Origin: Methylobacillus flagellatus KT
Lineage (GTDB): Bacteria; Pseudomonadota; Gammaproteobacteria; Burkholderiales; Methylophilaceae
Reading direction: 5' to 3'
DNA: 64,000 nt
NCBI RefSeq assembly: GCF_000013705.1
Contig: NC_007947.1
Location: 2,480,001 to 2,544,000, forward strand
Shown here in pieces: positions 36,801 to 47,100 of this stretch. A model generated the notes under the pieces. It searched no databases, was not told the origin of the DNA, and saw nothing but the letters and a program-made list of their open reading frames with translations. The translations under genes and the position numbers were made by a program. The first letter of the stretch is position 1. The number at the start of each line of letters is the position of its first letter.

Positions 36801-36868
36801 CATCGGCAGTCGTCGGCTGCCGATGCCACGCCAGTCTTGCGACCACGCCTCTTGCGGCAAGACTGGCG
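36801..36868. promoter_or_regulatory. Two tandem hairpins between the Fae-like gene and the Mla operon
   Basis: Hairpin one: CATCGGCAG (36801-36809) with CTGCCGATG (36817-36825). Hairpin two: CGCCAGTCTTGC (36829-36840) with GCAAGACTGGCG (36857-36868), loop 16. No U-tract follows, so they are not clear terminators. The second ends 15 bases before the mlaE-like start and could affect its translation. Confidence 0.6.
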
Positions 36869-36883
36869 CCCATTCACCAGAGG

Positions 36884-38011
36884 ATGCTCATGGCTGCAGC
36901 GAGTTTTCAGGTAGAGGATGATACCCAGGGTGGTAAGCGCATTGTGCTTAACGGACAATGGTCCTTGCGCGCCTTGGATAACGACTTTGCCGAGTTGCGC
37001 CGGGCCCTCAAACCGTATTTTTCCGATGAAAAAGCGCAATGGGACCTGACCCAGGTCGAGCAACTGGATACCGCCGGCGCAGCGGTGCTATGGAACGGCT
37101 GGCAGGGAAAGATGGAAGGCAGGGTAACGCTCACTGACGAGCAAGTGGCCCTGTTCGATACGCTAGCGTCCATTGAGACAACGACGGTCGCCGAAAAACC
37201 ACCACGTTTCGACTGGCTCAAGCTGGTGGCCGGGTTCGGAAAATTGACCATCTTCATTTCCAGTCATGTCGTCGACTTCGTCAAGCTGATCGGACTACTG
37301 GTGCTGGAGTTGGGCTACCTGCTGCGCCGCCCCCAGGATTTTCCGTGGCGGGAGTTCAGCGCCAATATCTACAAGAGCGGCGTTACCGCACTGCCTGTCA
37401 CCGCGCTGCTTGGCTTCATGATCGGGATTGCCATGAGCTATCTGATGGCTACCCAGCTGCGCACCTTCGGCGCTGACATCTTCATCGTCAATATCCTCGG
37501 GCTGGCAGTTATCCGCGAGCTCGGCCCCATCCTCATGGCCGTACTGGTCGCAGGGCGCTCTGGCTCCTCCATGGCAGCCCAGATCGGCGTCATGCGGGTG
37601 ACGGAGGAAATCGACGCACTTGCCACCATGGGAATCTCGCGCATCCTGCGCGTGGTTCTGCCCAAGGTACTTGGACTGACGGTGATTGCCCCCTTCCTGG
37701 TGATCTGGACCTCGTGCTGGGCCCTGCTGGGCGGCGCATTATCGGCCAATATCGAGCTGGGCCTCGGCTTTCGCTTCTTTTTCGACTACCTGGCAGCCGT
37801 CGTACAGCCGGTCAATATCACCCTGGGCCTGATCAAGGGCGTCATGTTCGGATTCATTGTCGCGGTGATGGCCTGTCACTTCGGCCTGCGCATCAAGCCG
37901 AACACTGAAAGCCTCAGCCGCAGCACCACGAGCTCCGTGGTCACGGCGATCACCTGCGTCATCCTGATTGATGCCGCTTTCGCCATCATCACCAGCGGCA
38001 TCGGAGTGTAG
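36884..38011 (+). CDS. MlaE-type ABC permease with N-terminal STAS domain
   Basis: 375 residues. An N-terminal STAS-like domain (about residues 1-95, with DLTQVEQLDTAGAAVLW, the MlaB-like part) is fused to an MlaE permease (about residues 110-375; AVIRELGPILMAVLVAGRSGSSMAAQIGVMRVTEEIDAL is the family signature). The complex moves lipids between inner membrane and MCE protein. Translation starts at the ATG at 36884 (MLMAAASF), or at 36890. Followed by an ATPase, MCE protein and lipoprotein gene. Confidence 0.92.
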   Translation: MLMAAASFQVEDDTQGGKRIVLNGQWSLRALDNDFAELRRALKPYFSDEKAQWDLTQVEQLDTAGAAVLWNGWQGKMEGRVTLTDEQVALFDTLASIETTTVAEKPPRFDWLKLVAGFGKLTIFISSHVVDFVKLIGLLVLELGYLLRRPQDFPWREFSANIYKSGVTALPVTALLGFMIGIAMSYLMATQLRTFGADIFIVNILGLAVIRELGPILMAVLVAGRSGSSMAAQIGVMRVTEEIDALATMGISRILRVVLPKVLGLTVIAPFLVIWTSCWALLGGALSANIELGLGFRFFFDYLAAVVQPVNITLGLIKGVMFGFIVAVMACHFGLRIKPNTESLSRSTTSSVVTAITCVILIDAAFAIITSGIGV

Positions 38012-38016
38012 AGGCC

Positions 38017-38787
38017 ATGAACAGTCAACACACTCGCCCCATCTGCGAAATCAGGAAAGTCTGGACCGTGTTCGGCAGCAATGTCGTGCACCAGGATCTC
38101 GATCTCAGCATCAATGCGGGAGAAATCATCTCCCTGGTCGGGGGGTCGGGCAGCGGCAAAACCACACTGCTGCGCCACATCGTAGGCCTGACACGCCCGA
38201 CCAAGGGAGAGGTCTTGCTGTTTGGCAAGAATCTGCATGAAATGGATCGCGTGCCACAGCAACGCCTGATGAACCGGCTAGGCATGTTGTTCCAGCAGGG
38301 TGCACTGTTTTCCGCCCTGACCGTGTTCGACAATATTGCCTTTCCACTGCGCGAGCTCAAGCAGTTCGACGAAGCCACCATCCACCAGCTCGTGCTGCAC
38401 AAGCTCTCGCTGGTGGAAATGGAGCCGGATACGGGGTCAAGACTGCCATCCCAGCTCTCTGGCGGCATGATCAAGCGCGTGGCCCTGGCGCGGGCGCTGG
38501 CGCTGGAGCCAGAGCTGCTGTTACTGGACGAACCGACAGCGGGGCTAGACCCAGATCGCAGCGAAAAATTCGTGGAGCTGATCAAAAGCATCAAGCATAG
38601 CCTGGGCCTGACGGTGATTTTCGTCACTCACGACCTGGATACCCTGGTATCGCTGACCGACAAGGTCGCTGTCCTTGCCGACAAACACATCGTCGCCAAT
38701 TGTGGGTTGCGTGAGCTCGGCAACATCGATCATCCTTTTGTGCAAAACTTTTTCCAGGGCGTTCGTGTCCGATTGGAAAGGACATGA
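38017..38787 (+). CDS. MlaF-type ABC ATPase
   Basis: 256 residues. Walker A GGSGSGKTT, Q-loop LFQQGALFSALTVFDNI, signature LSGGMIKR, Walker B LLLLDEPTAGLDP, and H-loop FVTHDLDTL. The LSGGM form of the signature is typical of MlaF and its relatives. It is separated from the permease by 5 bases. Confidence 0.95.
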   Translation: MNSQHTRPICEIRKVWTVFGSNVVHQDLDLSINAGEIISLVGGSGSGKTTLLRHIVGLTRPTKGEVLLFGKNLHEMDRVPQQRLMNRLGMLFQQGALFSALTVFDNIAFPLRELKQFDEATIHQLVLHKLSLVEMEPDTGSRLPSQLSGGMIKRVALARALALEPELLLLDEPTAGLDPDRSEKFVELIKSIKHSLGLTVIFVTHDLDTLVSLTDKVAVLADKHIVANCGLRELGNIDHPFVQNFFQGVRVRLERT

Positions 38788-39067
38788 GGCACCTGTGCAA
38801 TGGCCTTTTATTTAGCATCCTTGGCTGCAACATCTCCTTGCTCAGGGCGCAGGCAGTATATAGGCACTGTCACATACCGCGCCACACAAGGCGGGGGCAT
38901 TTTAAAACAATGCCTCATTTATCGGTTTGCCCTGTCGGTGCAGCTACAGCTGTGTGTCAAGCCCTTGCCGAACCATGCGCCCGTCTGTGGCATGCGCCTT
39001 GCATTGACTACGCCGACAGGGCAACATTCCCATGAAAAGACATTGAACATGAACAGGCTCTAACATT
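38788..39067. repeat. 280-base insertion in the Mla operon with inverted repeats, no gene
   Basis: Between mlaF-like and MCE genes, which usually abut. It holds a terminator-like hairpin GGCATT/AATGCC (38896-38901 with 38909-38914) without a U-tract, and a 12-bp inverted repeat TTGCCCTGTCGG (38927-38938) with CCGACAGGGCAA (39013-39024). Two overlapping reading frames of 83 and 87 codons have no recognisable domain, no good ribosome-binding site and a composition unlike real proteins, so I do not call them. Confidence 0.55.
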
Positions 39068-40018
39068 ATGGAAAACCGCGCACATGCCTTGGCTGTTGGC
39101 ATTGCCACCCTGATCTTGGTGGCCATTCTCGCATTTGCCTTCTGGTGGATGAGCGGCAGCCGGCAGCCGCTCACTGAATACAAGATCATCTCGAGACAGC
39201 CTGTGACCGGTCTCAATCAGGAAGCATCGGTCAAGTTTCGCGGTGTGAACGTAGGCAAGGTTTCCAGCATTGCGCTGGACCCGGACTCGCAATCCTCGAT
39301 CGAGATCACCATCCGCGTCGATGAAAAACTGCACCTTACCAAGGATGCCTACGCCGAATTGCGCTCACAGGGGGTCACCGGCCTTGCCTATATCGACCTC
39401 AATGACCCCAATGATGATGGCGAACAACTGCCACCCGGCTCTCTGATCACGATGCGCCCTTCATTGATAGACCGCATTTCCGAACGGGTGCCGCGGCTGG
39501 TGGACAAGGTGGAATCGTTCGTCAACCATGGCGTCGAGACCATTGAGCAGGCGAACACGATGATGCAGAGTATAGATGTAAAGCGCCTGAACCAGACGCT
39601 GTCCAACCTGGAAGAGGCATCCTCCAAGTTGGGACCGGCTCTCGTCTCTGCCAATGAGGCTTTCGGCCAGGCCACTAAACTGCTGTCCGAACAAAACCAG
39701 CAACAGTTCACGCAAACCTTGAATAACCTGCAGGCAGCCACCCAAGCCGCCACACCGCTGCTCAACGAACTGACAGCCACTGTCCACGATGTACGCGGAA
39801 TGACAGGGGATATTCGCAACAGCGCCAGCCTGATCGGCGATACGTTGAATCACGAGACCCTGCCGCAGCTCAATGAACTGACGGCCAATGCCAGCAACGA
39901 TGCGCGCCGCATCAGTCGTATTTTGGATATGCTGGAAGAAAACCCGCAAAGCCTGCTTTTCGGCAAACCAGAAATTCGCCCGGGTCCGGGTGAATCCGGC
40001 TTCAAACCTGCACAATGA
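39068..40018 (+). CDS. MCE-domain lipid-transport protein (MlaD-type)
   Basis: 316 residues. N-terminal membrane helix (residues 7-28), one MCE domain (YKIISRQPVTGLNQEASVKFRGVNVGKV, then GVTGLAYIDL), followed by a long helical C-terminal region rich in N, Q and L (about 135-300) likely to form coiled coils. Longer than E. coli MlaD (183), more like PqiB/YebT-type neighbours with helical tails. Its stop overlaps the next ATG. Confidence 0.92.
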   Translation: MENRAHALAVGIATLILVAILAFAFWWMSGSRQPLTEYKIISRQPVTGLNQEASVKFRGVNVGKVSSIALDPDSQSSIEITIRVDEKLHLTKDAYAELRSQGVTGLAYIDLNDPNDDGEQLPPGSLITMRPSLIDRISERVPRLVDKVESFVNHGVETIEQANTMMQSIDVKRLNQTLSNLEEASSKLGPALVSANEAFGQATKLLSEQNQQQFTQTLNNLQAATQAATPLLNELTATVHDVRGMTGDIRNSASLIGDTLNHETLPQLNELTANASNDARRISRILDMLEENPQSLLFGKPEIRPGPGESGFKPAQ

Positions 40019-40026
40019 GGTACCCC

Positions 40027-40623
40027 ATGCAAAACATTACGTCCATGGCGGCGCTGTTGATGACTGTTCTCAGCCTGAGCGCCTGCATGAGCTCGATCAA
40101 GCCTGACACCAAGCCACTGGATTTTTACGACTTCGGGCTGCAGGATGCAGACAATCGCATCAGCTTCACCTTGCCGCTGGAAAAGCTAGACGCCACCGAT
40201 GCGATCCAGCACAGCAATATCCGCTACCGCCTGCACTACAAGCATCCATCCCAGGTATTCGCCTATGCAGAAAGCCGCTGGTCTACCTTGCCCGTGGATC
40301 TCTTGCGCCAGAAAGTTGCCAATGCGCAACCTCTCAACACGACATGCGGCCTGAAAATACAAATCGTCACTTTCGACCAGGTGTTTGACGACGCCAGCAG
40401 TAGCCAAGGCGTAGTCCAGTTACAGGCAGAGTTGACAGACAGGCGTTCACGCAAGCTATTAGCTTCCACGCTTATTTCCGCACGACATGCAGCGCAAAGC
40501 GCAGATGCGCGAGGCGGGGTTGCCGCACTGAACATTGCCAGCACGGAAGCCTTGCAACAGGCTGCAGACTGGGCCCGGGAAACCAGCCAGGCCGCACCTG
40601 CATGCCAAACTGCCACGCCATGA
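40027..40623 (+). CDS. ABC-type transport auxiliary lipoprotein
   Basis: A 198-residue lipoprotein of the PqiC/DUF330 type that accompanies MCE transporters. Lipobox LSLSAC puts the lipidated Cys about residue 19 from the chosen ATG at 40027, which has GAGG 8 bases upstream. An earlier ATG at 40015 overlaps the MCE stop and is possible. Likely outer-membrane partner of the MCE protein. Confidence 0.85.
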   Translation: MQNITSMAALLMTVLSLSACMSSIKPDTKPLDFYDFGLQDADNRISFTLPLEKLDATDAIQHSNIRYRLHYKHPSQVFAYAESRWSTLPVDLLRQKVANAQPLNTTCGLKIQIVTFDQVFDDASSSQGVVQLQAELTDRRSRKLLASTLISARHAAQSADARGGVAALNIASTEALQQAADWARETSQAAPACQTATP

Positions 40624-40660
40624 CAGGGCGTTGGCCACCGCCTGCTGAAGGGCATGCCCA

Positions 40661-41488
40661 ATGAGAGAAATCGACGTCCACCCGGCCTTCACTGACCTCA
40701 ATGGCAGTGGTCCCGACCCAGACCTGTCGCCACTCCCGGTCGTGGCCAGAGTGGGCAGCTACTCCATGGGCTGGCGGGTGGAAGCCCATGCACACCAGCG
40801 GGGGCAATTGATGTTCGTTACCAACGGCAGTATGCGCGTAGAGACGCGCGATGGTTCATGGATCACGCCGCCCGGCCGCGCCTGCTGGATACCCAGCGCA
40901 GCGGTGCATAGTGCCATCTATACGCAGGCATCGAAAATGCAGACGGTATTGATCGCGCCCGAGCTGCTGGAAACACTACCCAAACGCTGCTGCGTCATTA
41001 AGCTTACTCCCTTGTTGCGTGAACTGGTCTCGCAGGCAGTGGCGATCAACAACCAATACACGTTGCACAGCCGGGAGCACAGGCTGATGCAGGTGCTCGT
41101 CGACCAGATCAGCACTGCGCAACAAGCGCCGCTTTTTCTGCCCGAAGGGCGCGATCCTCGGCTACGCCGGGTAACGGAAAGCCTGCACCAGAATCCGGGA
41201 GATGACCGCAGCATCGAGGCGTGGGCCCAGATTGCAGGTGCCAGTGCCCGAACACTTGCTCGCCTGTTCCAGAAAGAAACCGGCATGACTTACTCCTCCT
41301 GGCGCCAGCAGCTCTGCCTGATACGCGCCGTCGAGATGCTGACCGAGGGAGCCAGCGTCACCAATATCGCCCTGGCGCTGGGCTACGAAAGCACTGCTGG
41401 CTTTACCAGCATGTTTACGCGCTCAATGGGTGAGTCGCCCAGCAATTACCTGACACGCTGGTCGCAGGAAACTACAGCGTCAGAATAG
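40661..41488 (+). CDS. AraC-family transcriptional regulator
   Basis: 275 residues: an N-terminal cupin sensor (HAHQRGQLMFVTNGSMRVETRDGSW) and a C-terminal double helix-turn-helix (AWAQIAGASARTLARLFQKETGMTYSSWRQQ, then VTNIALALGYESTAGFTSMFTRSMGESPSNY). Resembles NimR-type repressors of efflux or nitroimidazole resistance. It is convergent with the efflux operon, 5 bases apart, so it may or may not control it. Confidence 0.92.
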   Translation: MREIDVHPAFTDLNGSGPDPDLSPLPVVARVGSYSMGWRVEAHAHQRGQLMFVTNGSMRVETRDGSWITPPGRACWIPSAAVHSAIYTQASKMQTVLIAPELLETLPKRCCVIKLTPLLRELVSQAVAINNQYTLHSREHRLMQVLVDQISTAQQAPLFLPEGRDPRLRRVTESLHQNPGDDRSIEAWAQIAGASARTLARLFQKETGMTYSSWRQQLCLIRAVEMLTEGASVTNIALALGYESTAGFTSMFTRSMGESPSNYLTRWSQETTASE

Positions 41489-41493
41489 ATCAC

Positions 41494-42942
41494 TCATGAA
41501 TTGCCATCCTTGACTGCGCCTGCCGCTTCGGCCTGCTGCCAGTCACCTCCCAGGGCACGGATCAATTCCACACTGGTGCGCAGCTGGCTGACCTTGAGCG
41601 TCACCACTGCGCGCTGAGTCTCCAGAGCCTGTGTCTGCGCTGCCGTCACCTCCAGGTAATTGGCGGCGCCTTCACGATAGCGATTCATCGCAAATGCCAT
41701 CGATTTTTGCGCTGCCTCGGCGGCGGCCTGTTCCGCATCCGCAGCTGCCTGGTAGTGATGCAGGCGCACCAAGCTGTCCTCTACCTGCTGGAAGGCCTCC
41801 AATACCACCCCGCGATAACGGGCCCCAGTCTCATTCAGCACCGCCTCAGCCTGCGCCAACTGGGCCTTGCGGCGTCCGCCGTCAAAAAGCTGGAAGAGCA
41901 TGCCCGGCCCGATGGACCAGAAATTGCTGGGCGCCGTCAGCCAATTCCCGGTGGAAATGCTCTGATAGCCAAATGCCGCACTCAGGCTCAAGGCAGGGAA
42001 ATAAGCCGTCCTTGCCACGCCGATACTGGCATTTGCCGCCGCAACGCGTCTTTGCGCAGCTGCAATATCCGGCCTGCGCTGCAGGAGGGTGGAAGGTAGC
42101 CCAGGCGGAACATGCGGCAGGGCAATCGTATCCAGTCGGCTGGCAATCGCAAAATTCGAGGGAGACTCGCCAACCAGGGCGGCAATCGCATGCTCGACCA
42201 CCGCGCGCTGTGCCCGGGCCTGCGCCAGCTGCGAGCGTGCCGTTTCCAGCTGCGCCTCGGCACGACTCACGTCCAGGCCTGGCACGATACCCCCCTCATG
42301 GCGCGCCTTGGTAATCGACAATGCCTTGTCGTTGGCCTGCACGGTTTCTTCAAGGATATGCAGCTGCTGATCCAAGCCACGCAACACAATGAAATTGTCA
42401 GTGAGCTGCGCCTGCAGGCTCAGGCGTACCGACTCGAGATCGGCCTGCATGGCGGCAGCCTCGGCAACGCCTGCCTTGACCGTGTTGCGCACCCTGCCCC
42501 ATAGATCCAGCTCATAGCTGGCCTGCAGCCCTATGCTGTAATTCGAATAAGTCGGAGGGATGACAGCATTGGGCGGTACCAGTGGGCGGTGCTCGGAAAC
42601 GCGATTGCGCCCAGCCTGGCCATTTGCAGACAGGCTGGGGAACAGATCTGCACGCGCTTGCTCGCTGTATGCCAGCGCCTGCTGGTAGCGTGCCAGCGCC
42701 GCTGAAAGGTCTGGGCTGTGCGCAACCAGCTTTTCCTGCAACGCATCAAGTTCAGCATCGCCATAAAGCTTCCACCATTCCCCGCGCGGCAATTGGTCGG
42801 CCGGTGCCGCCGGCACCCAGGGTTGCATTTCCTTATATGCCTGCGCCACCGGCACTTCTGGCAGCTTGAGCTCGGGCGCAAAAGAGCATCCCCCGAGCAC
42901 TGCCAGCATGCCACAAGCCAGCATCCCTTGCCTGATGATCAT
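41494..42942 (-). CDS. Outer-membrane efflux lipoprotein (NodT/TolC family)
   Basis: 482 residues. Lipobox LGGC near residue 19, then two OEP repeats forming the TolC-like channel (SLQAQLTDNFIVLRGLDQQLHILEETVQAND, LLQRRPDIAAAQRRVAAANASIGVARTAYFPALSLSAAFG). Third gene of the efflux operon, overlapping the adaptor gene by 4 bases. Works with the adaptor and RND pump. Confidence 0.94.
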   Translation of the reverse strand: MIIRQGMLACGMLAVLGGCSFAPELKLPEVPVAQAYKEMQPWVPAAPADQLPRGEWWKLYGDAELDALQEKLVAHSPDLSAALARYQQALAYSEQARADLFPSLSANGQAGRNRVSEHRPLVPPNAVIPPTYSNYSIGLQASYELDLWGRVRNTVKAGVAEAAAMQADLESVRLSLQAQLTDNFIVLRGLDQQLHILEETVQANDKALSITKARHEGGIVPGLDVSRAEAQLETARSQLAQARAQRAVVEHAIAALVGESPSNFAIASRLDTIALPHVPPGLPSTLLQRRPDIAAAQRRVAAANASIGVARTAYFPALSLSAAFGYQSISTGNWLTAPSNFWSIGPGMLFQLFDGGRRKAQLAQAEAVLNETGARYRGVVLEAFQQVEDSLVRLHHYQAAADAEQAAAEAAQKSMAFAMNRYREGAANYLEVTAAQTQALETQRAVVTLKVSQLRTSVELIRALGGDWQQAEAAGAVKDGNS

Positions 42943-44117
42943 GACTTGGCAGCCCCTGTGCCTGCCTCGGCAGGCACACGCACCTGCATGCCATCCGTGA
43001 TGTCGTCAGGAGGACTGTCTACCACCCTGTCGCCTTCCTCCAGGCCCGAACCGATTTCCAGGGTCTTGCCGAGATCGCGGACGATCATTACCGTTTTGAG
43101 CACAACCCTGTCATGTTCATCCAGCGTTGCGACATGCACGCCATCGTGCCGTACGATCAATGCACTGGCTGGAATACTCAAGGTCGCAGCATTGGCCGCA
43201 AGCTCGATATTGGCGCGGGCAAAGCCGCCGGGCAGCAACTCACCGTTATCGTTCGGTACCAGAAACTGGAACAGCGTGGTACCGGAAGCCGCATCCACTG
43301 CCTGTGCCGAAGCCACCAGCTTCGCGGCATATTCGACGCCAGGCCGGCCAGGGATGGTCACTTTCGCCGTGGCACCCTTGCCGATCGCTGGCACATAACT
43401 CTGCGGCACATTGACGTAGAGGCGCAGCTTGCGCGTATCCGACACGACAAAGAGCGGCTGCCCGGCTTCTCCTGCGTTGATCAGTGCGCCAATATCGGTT
43501 GAACGTGCGGTCACGGTGCCGGAAAATGGCGCCACCAGCCTGGTGAATCCCTTGGTGGCCTGCATGCGGTCCAGGTTGGCCTGCGCGGCCTGCAGGATAC
43601 CCTGTTTGGCCGCATAATCACTGACCCGCTCCTCCACCTCCTGCTTGGAAACGGAATCGGTATTCAGCATGGATTGCCAGCGCCTGGCAGTCGTGCCAGC
43701 CAGCTCTGCATTCACCTTGGCGGTCTCGACGTCGGCCTTGGCCTGCAATAATTGCTGATCAAGGTCTGGCGTTTCGATTTCGCCCAACACCTGTCCTGCC
43801 TTGACCTCGGCACCGATGTCGACATACCACCGCTTGAGGTAACCGCTCACCCTGGCGTAAATGGGCGCACGGGCAAAGGCTTCCAACCGGGCGGGAAGCA
43901 CCAGCGTCCGGGTGTCGCTGCCGCGCTGCGGGCTGACCAGGGTCACAGACGGCACCGCCTGCTCCTCCGTCCATTGCTTGAGCGCCTCGCCTTCCTTGGC
44001 ACGGATCGACAAGCCATAGACCACGATGCCAATCGCCACCAGGGCAATGACCAGGCCGCCTCTGCGCACAGTACGGCGTGACGCGCCAAGATCAGTAGTC
44101 CTCACATCAGATGACAT
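42939..44117 (-). CDS. RND efflux periplasmic adaptor (HlyD/MFP family)
   Basis: 392 residues. Membrane helix (residues 19-38), then lipoyl/barrel-sandwich domain (GYLKRWYVDIGAEVKAGQVLGEIETPDLDQQL), a helical hairpin and a beta-barrel (TRLVAPFSGTVTARSTDIGALI, IPASALIVRHDGVHVATL). Overlaps the RND pump by 11 bases. Bridges pump and outer-membrane channel. Confidence 0.94.
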   Translation of the reverse strand: MSSDVRTTDLGASRRTVRRGGLVIALVAIGIVVYGLSIRAKEGEALKQWTEEQAVPSVTLVSPQRGSDTRTLVLPARLEAFARAPIYARVSGYLKRWYVDIGAEVKAGQVLGEIETPDLDQQLLQAKADVETAKVNAELAGTTARRWQSMLNTDSVSKQEVEERVSDYAAKQGILQAAQANLDRMQATKGFTRLVAPFSGTVTARSTDIGALINAGEAGQPLFVVSDTRKLRLYVNVPQSYVPAIGKGATAKVTIPGRPGVEYAAKLVASAQAVDAASGTTLFQFLVPNDNGELLPGGFARANIELAANAATLSIPASALIVRHDGVHVATLDEHDRVVLKTVMIVRDLGKTLEIGSGLEEGDRVVDSPPDDITDGMQVRVPAEAGTGAAKS

Positions 44118-47100
44118 TCACTTCTCCATAATTCGAATTCTCTACCAACGGCTTGCGGTAATTGCGGTGCACGATACTGAACACCACGGGCACGAAAATC
44201 AAGGTGGTGACGGTGGCGAACAGCAGCCCCCCGATCACAGCCCGGCCAAGCGGCGCATTCTGCTCCCCGCCTTCTCCCAGGCCCAACGCCATCGGTGCCA
44301 TGCCGATCATCATTGCCAATGCCGTCATTAAGACCGGGCGGAAGCGCACGAAGCCTGCCTCGATCGCAGCCTGGGTAGCATTGCCCAGCTCTGCCAGGCG
44401 CTCACGTGCAAAGCTGATCACCAGGACACTGTTCGCCGTCGCCACGCCCATGCACATGATGGCGCCAGTCAGAGCCGGCACCGACAGCGGGGTAAAGCTG
44501 GCAAACAGCATCCAGACAATACCCGCAATCGCGGCGGGCAAGGCGCTGACGATCACGAATGAGTCGCTCCAGGACTGGAAATTCACCACGATGAGCAGGT
44601 AAATCAGCACGATCGCACCCAACAGCCCGAACAGCAGCCCCGAAAATGCATGCTCCATGGTTTGGACCTGGCCTAGCAAGGCGATACTGGATCCCTTGGG
44701 TACGCTATCGGCATGGGCATCCATGATTCGGCGGATATCCTTGGCGACCGCGCCCAGGTCGCGGCCCTGCGTCGTGGCATTGATCTGCACAATGGGCTGG
44801 ATATCGTACTGGCTGACCAGCGCGTTGGCAGTGCTGCGCGAGAATGTCGCCAGGCCGCCGAGGATCTGCGGCGATGCGCCCGGTGCGCTGCCGTTGATCG
44901 GCAGGTTCTCCAGTGCAGACAGGCTATCCATGCGGTATTGCGGTGTCTGCAACACGATGGGGTAGGAGACGCCATTGGCTGGGTTCAGCCAATACGTGGG
45001 TGCCACCTGGCTACTGCCCGCCAGCGTCACCACCATATCATTGGTGACATCGCGTGTCGTCAGCCCCACTTCCTGCGCACGCGACCGATCGACCTCGACC
45101 TGCAATACCGGATTACGGCGCGACTGCTGGATACGCACATCGGCAATGCCTGGCACCTTGCGGATTTCCGTCACCAGCTGATTGGCATAATCAAAATTGG
45201 CCTGCAGGTCGTTCCCGCGAATCTGCAGGTCGATCGGCGCCGGAGAGCCGAAGTTGAGGATCTGGCTCACGATGTCCGCAGGCGGGAAGGTAAAGGTCGA
45301 GTCGGGGAACAGGCGCGGCAGCTCCTCGCGCAAGCGCTTGACATAGGCAGCCGTAGGCTGGTGTTCCTTGGTCAGTGCAATCTGGATATCGCCATCCTGT
45401 ATGCCCATGACGCCAGTATTGTTGTATGTCAAGTTGATTGGGCTGATCGGCAGGCCGATATTGTCGACGATGGTATCGATTTCATCTGCAGGAATGATCT
45501 TGCGAATTTCCGATTGTATCTTGGCGAACCTAGCGGCCGTATCTTCCAGCCGGGTGCCAACCGGCACGCGTACATGCATGAGAATTTGCCCGCCATCCAC
45601 CTCGGGGAAGAAATTGCGCCCGAGGAAAGGCACCAGCGCAAAACTGAGCATGACGAATGCCATGAACCCCGCGATGAACTTTCTGCGGTTTTCCAGCATT
45701 AACATCAGCACACCGCGATAGCCTTCGCGGAAATGCTCGAAGCGTGCCTCGAAACCACGCTGGAAACGCACCAGTGGATTTCGCGACGGGGGAAGAACAT
45801 GATCATTGCCATGCAGGTCGGTATGCGGCGCATGCGGCTTCAGCAGGTACTTGGCCATGGTCGGCACCAGGGTGCGCGACAGGATAAAGGAGCTGATCAT
45901 CGCGAACATCACGGCCTTAGCCATCGGCACGAACAGGAAGCCCGACACACCTTCGAGGAAGAACATCGGCACGAATACGATACAGATGCACAGCAGCGAA
46001 ACGAAGGCCGGCGTGACGATCTGCCGTGCGCCGTCCAGAATTGCCGGCTCGACCGGCTTGCCCTGCTCCAGATGCCAGTTGATATTCTCGATTGTCACGG
46101 TGGCATCGTCCACCAAGATACCCACCGCCAGCGCCAGCCCCCCCCAGCGTCATGATATTGAGTGTCTCCCCGGTAAACGCCAAGCCGGCGATCGCCCCCA
46201 GGATGGACAAGGGAATGGAAATCGCGATGATCACGGTGGAACGCCAGCTGCCAAGAAACAGCAGGATCATGATGCTGGTGAGTGCGGCTGCGATACAGCC
46301 CTCCAGCACCACGCCCTCAATCGCGGCACTGACGAAAATCGACTGGTCGTTGATGGGGCGCACTTCCAGTTCATCCGGCAGGGTAGGCTTGATTTCTGCC
46401 AATTTGCTCTTGATGCCGTCCACGATCGCGAGCGTGGAAGTAGCGCCACTTTTCATGACCGACATCAGCACGGAGCGGGCGCCATCCACGTGTACCAGAT
46501 TGGTCTGCGGCGGGTTGCCATCGCGCACATGCGCCACATCGCGGATATACACCATAGCGCCGTTGACCATCTTCACCGGCAGATTGCCAAGCTCCTCCAA
46601 TGCCGAAGGCGCATTATTGAGCTGGATCGTGTATTCGAAACTGCCGATTTTCTGCGTGCCGGCAGGCAGGATCACATTCTGCACTGCCAGCGCATTCGCC
46701 ACATCCTGCCCCGAGAGCCCACGCGCCTGCAAGGCATCCGGATCGAGGTCGATCTGCACCTGCCGCGTCTTACCACCATACGGCCAGGGAACCGCTGCCC
46801 CAGGCACCGTCACCAGGCGCACCCGCACGGCATTCATGCCGAGGTCGGCCAGGTTCTGCTCGGTCAGGCCTTGCCCTGCCAGCGCCAATTGCAGGATAGG
46901 CACAGTGGATGCGTTGTAATTCAAAATCAGGGGCGGCTGGGTGCCTGGCGGCAACTGCCGCAGCATGGTTTGTGAAATTGCCGTCACCTGGGCATTGGCA
47001 GTAGCAATGTTGACGCCCGGATGGAAGAAAATCTTGACGATACCCAGGCCCGCATAGGAGTTGGCCTCGATATGCTCGATGTCGTTCACCGTCGTCGTCA

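Noticed and set aside
38784..39063. Small frames of 83 and 87 codons in the Mla gap
   Set aside because: No ribosome-binding site, no domain, unusual residue content, and overlap with inverted repeats.
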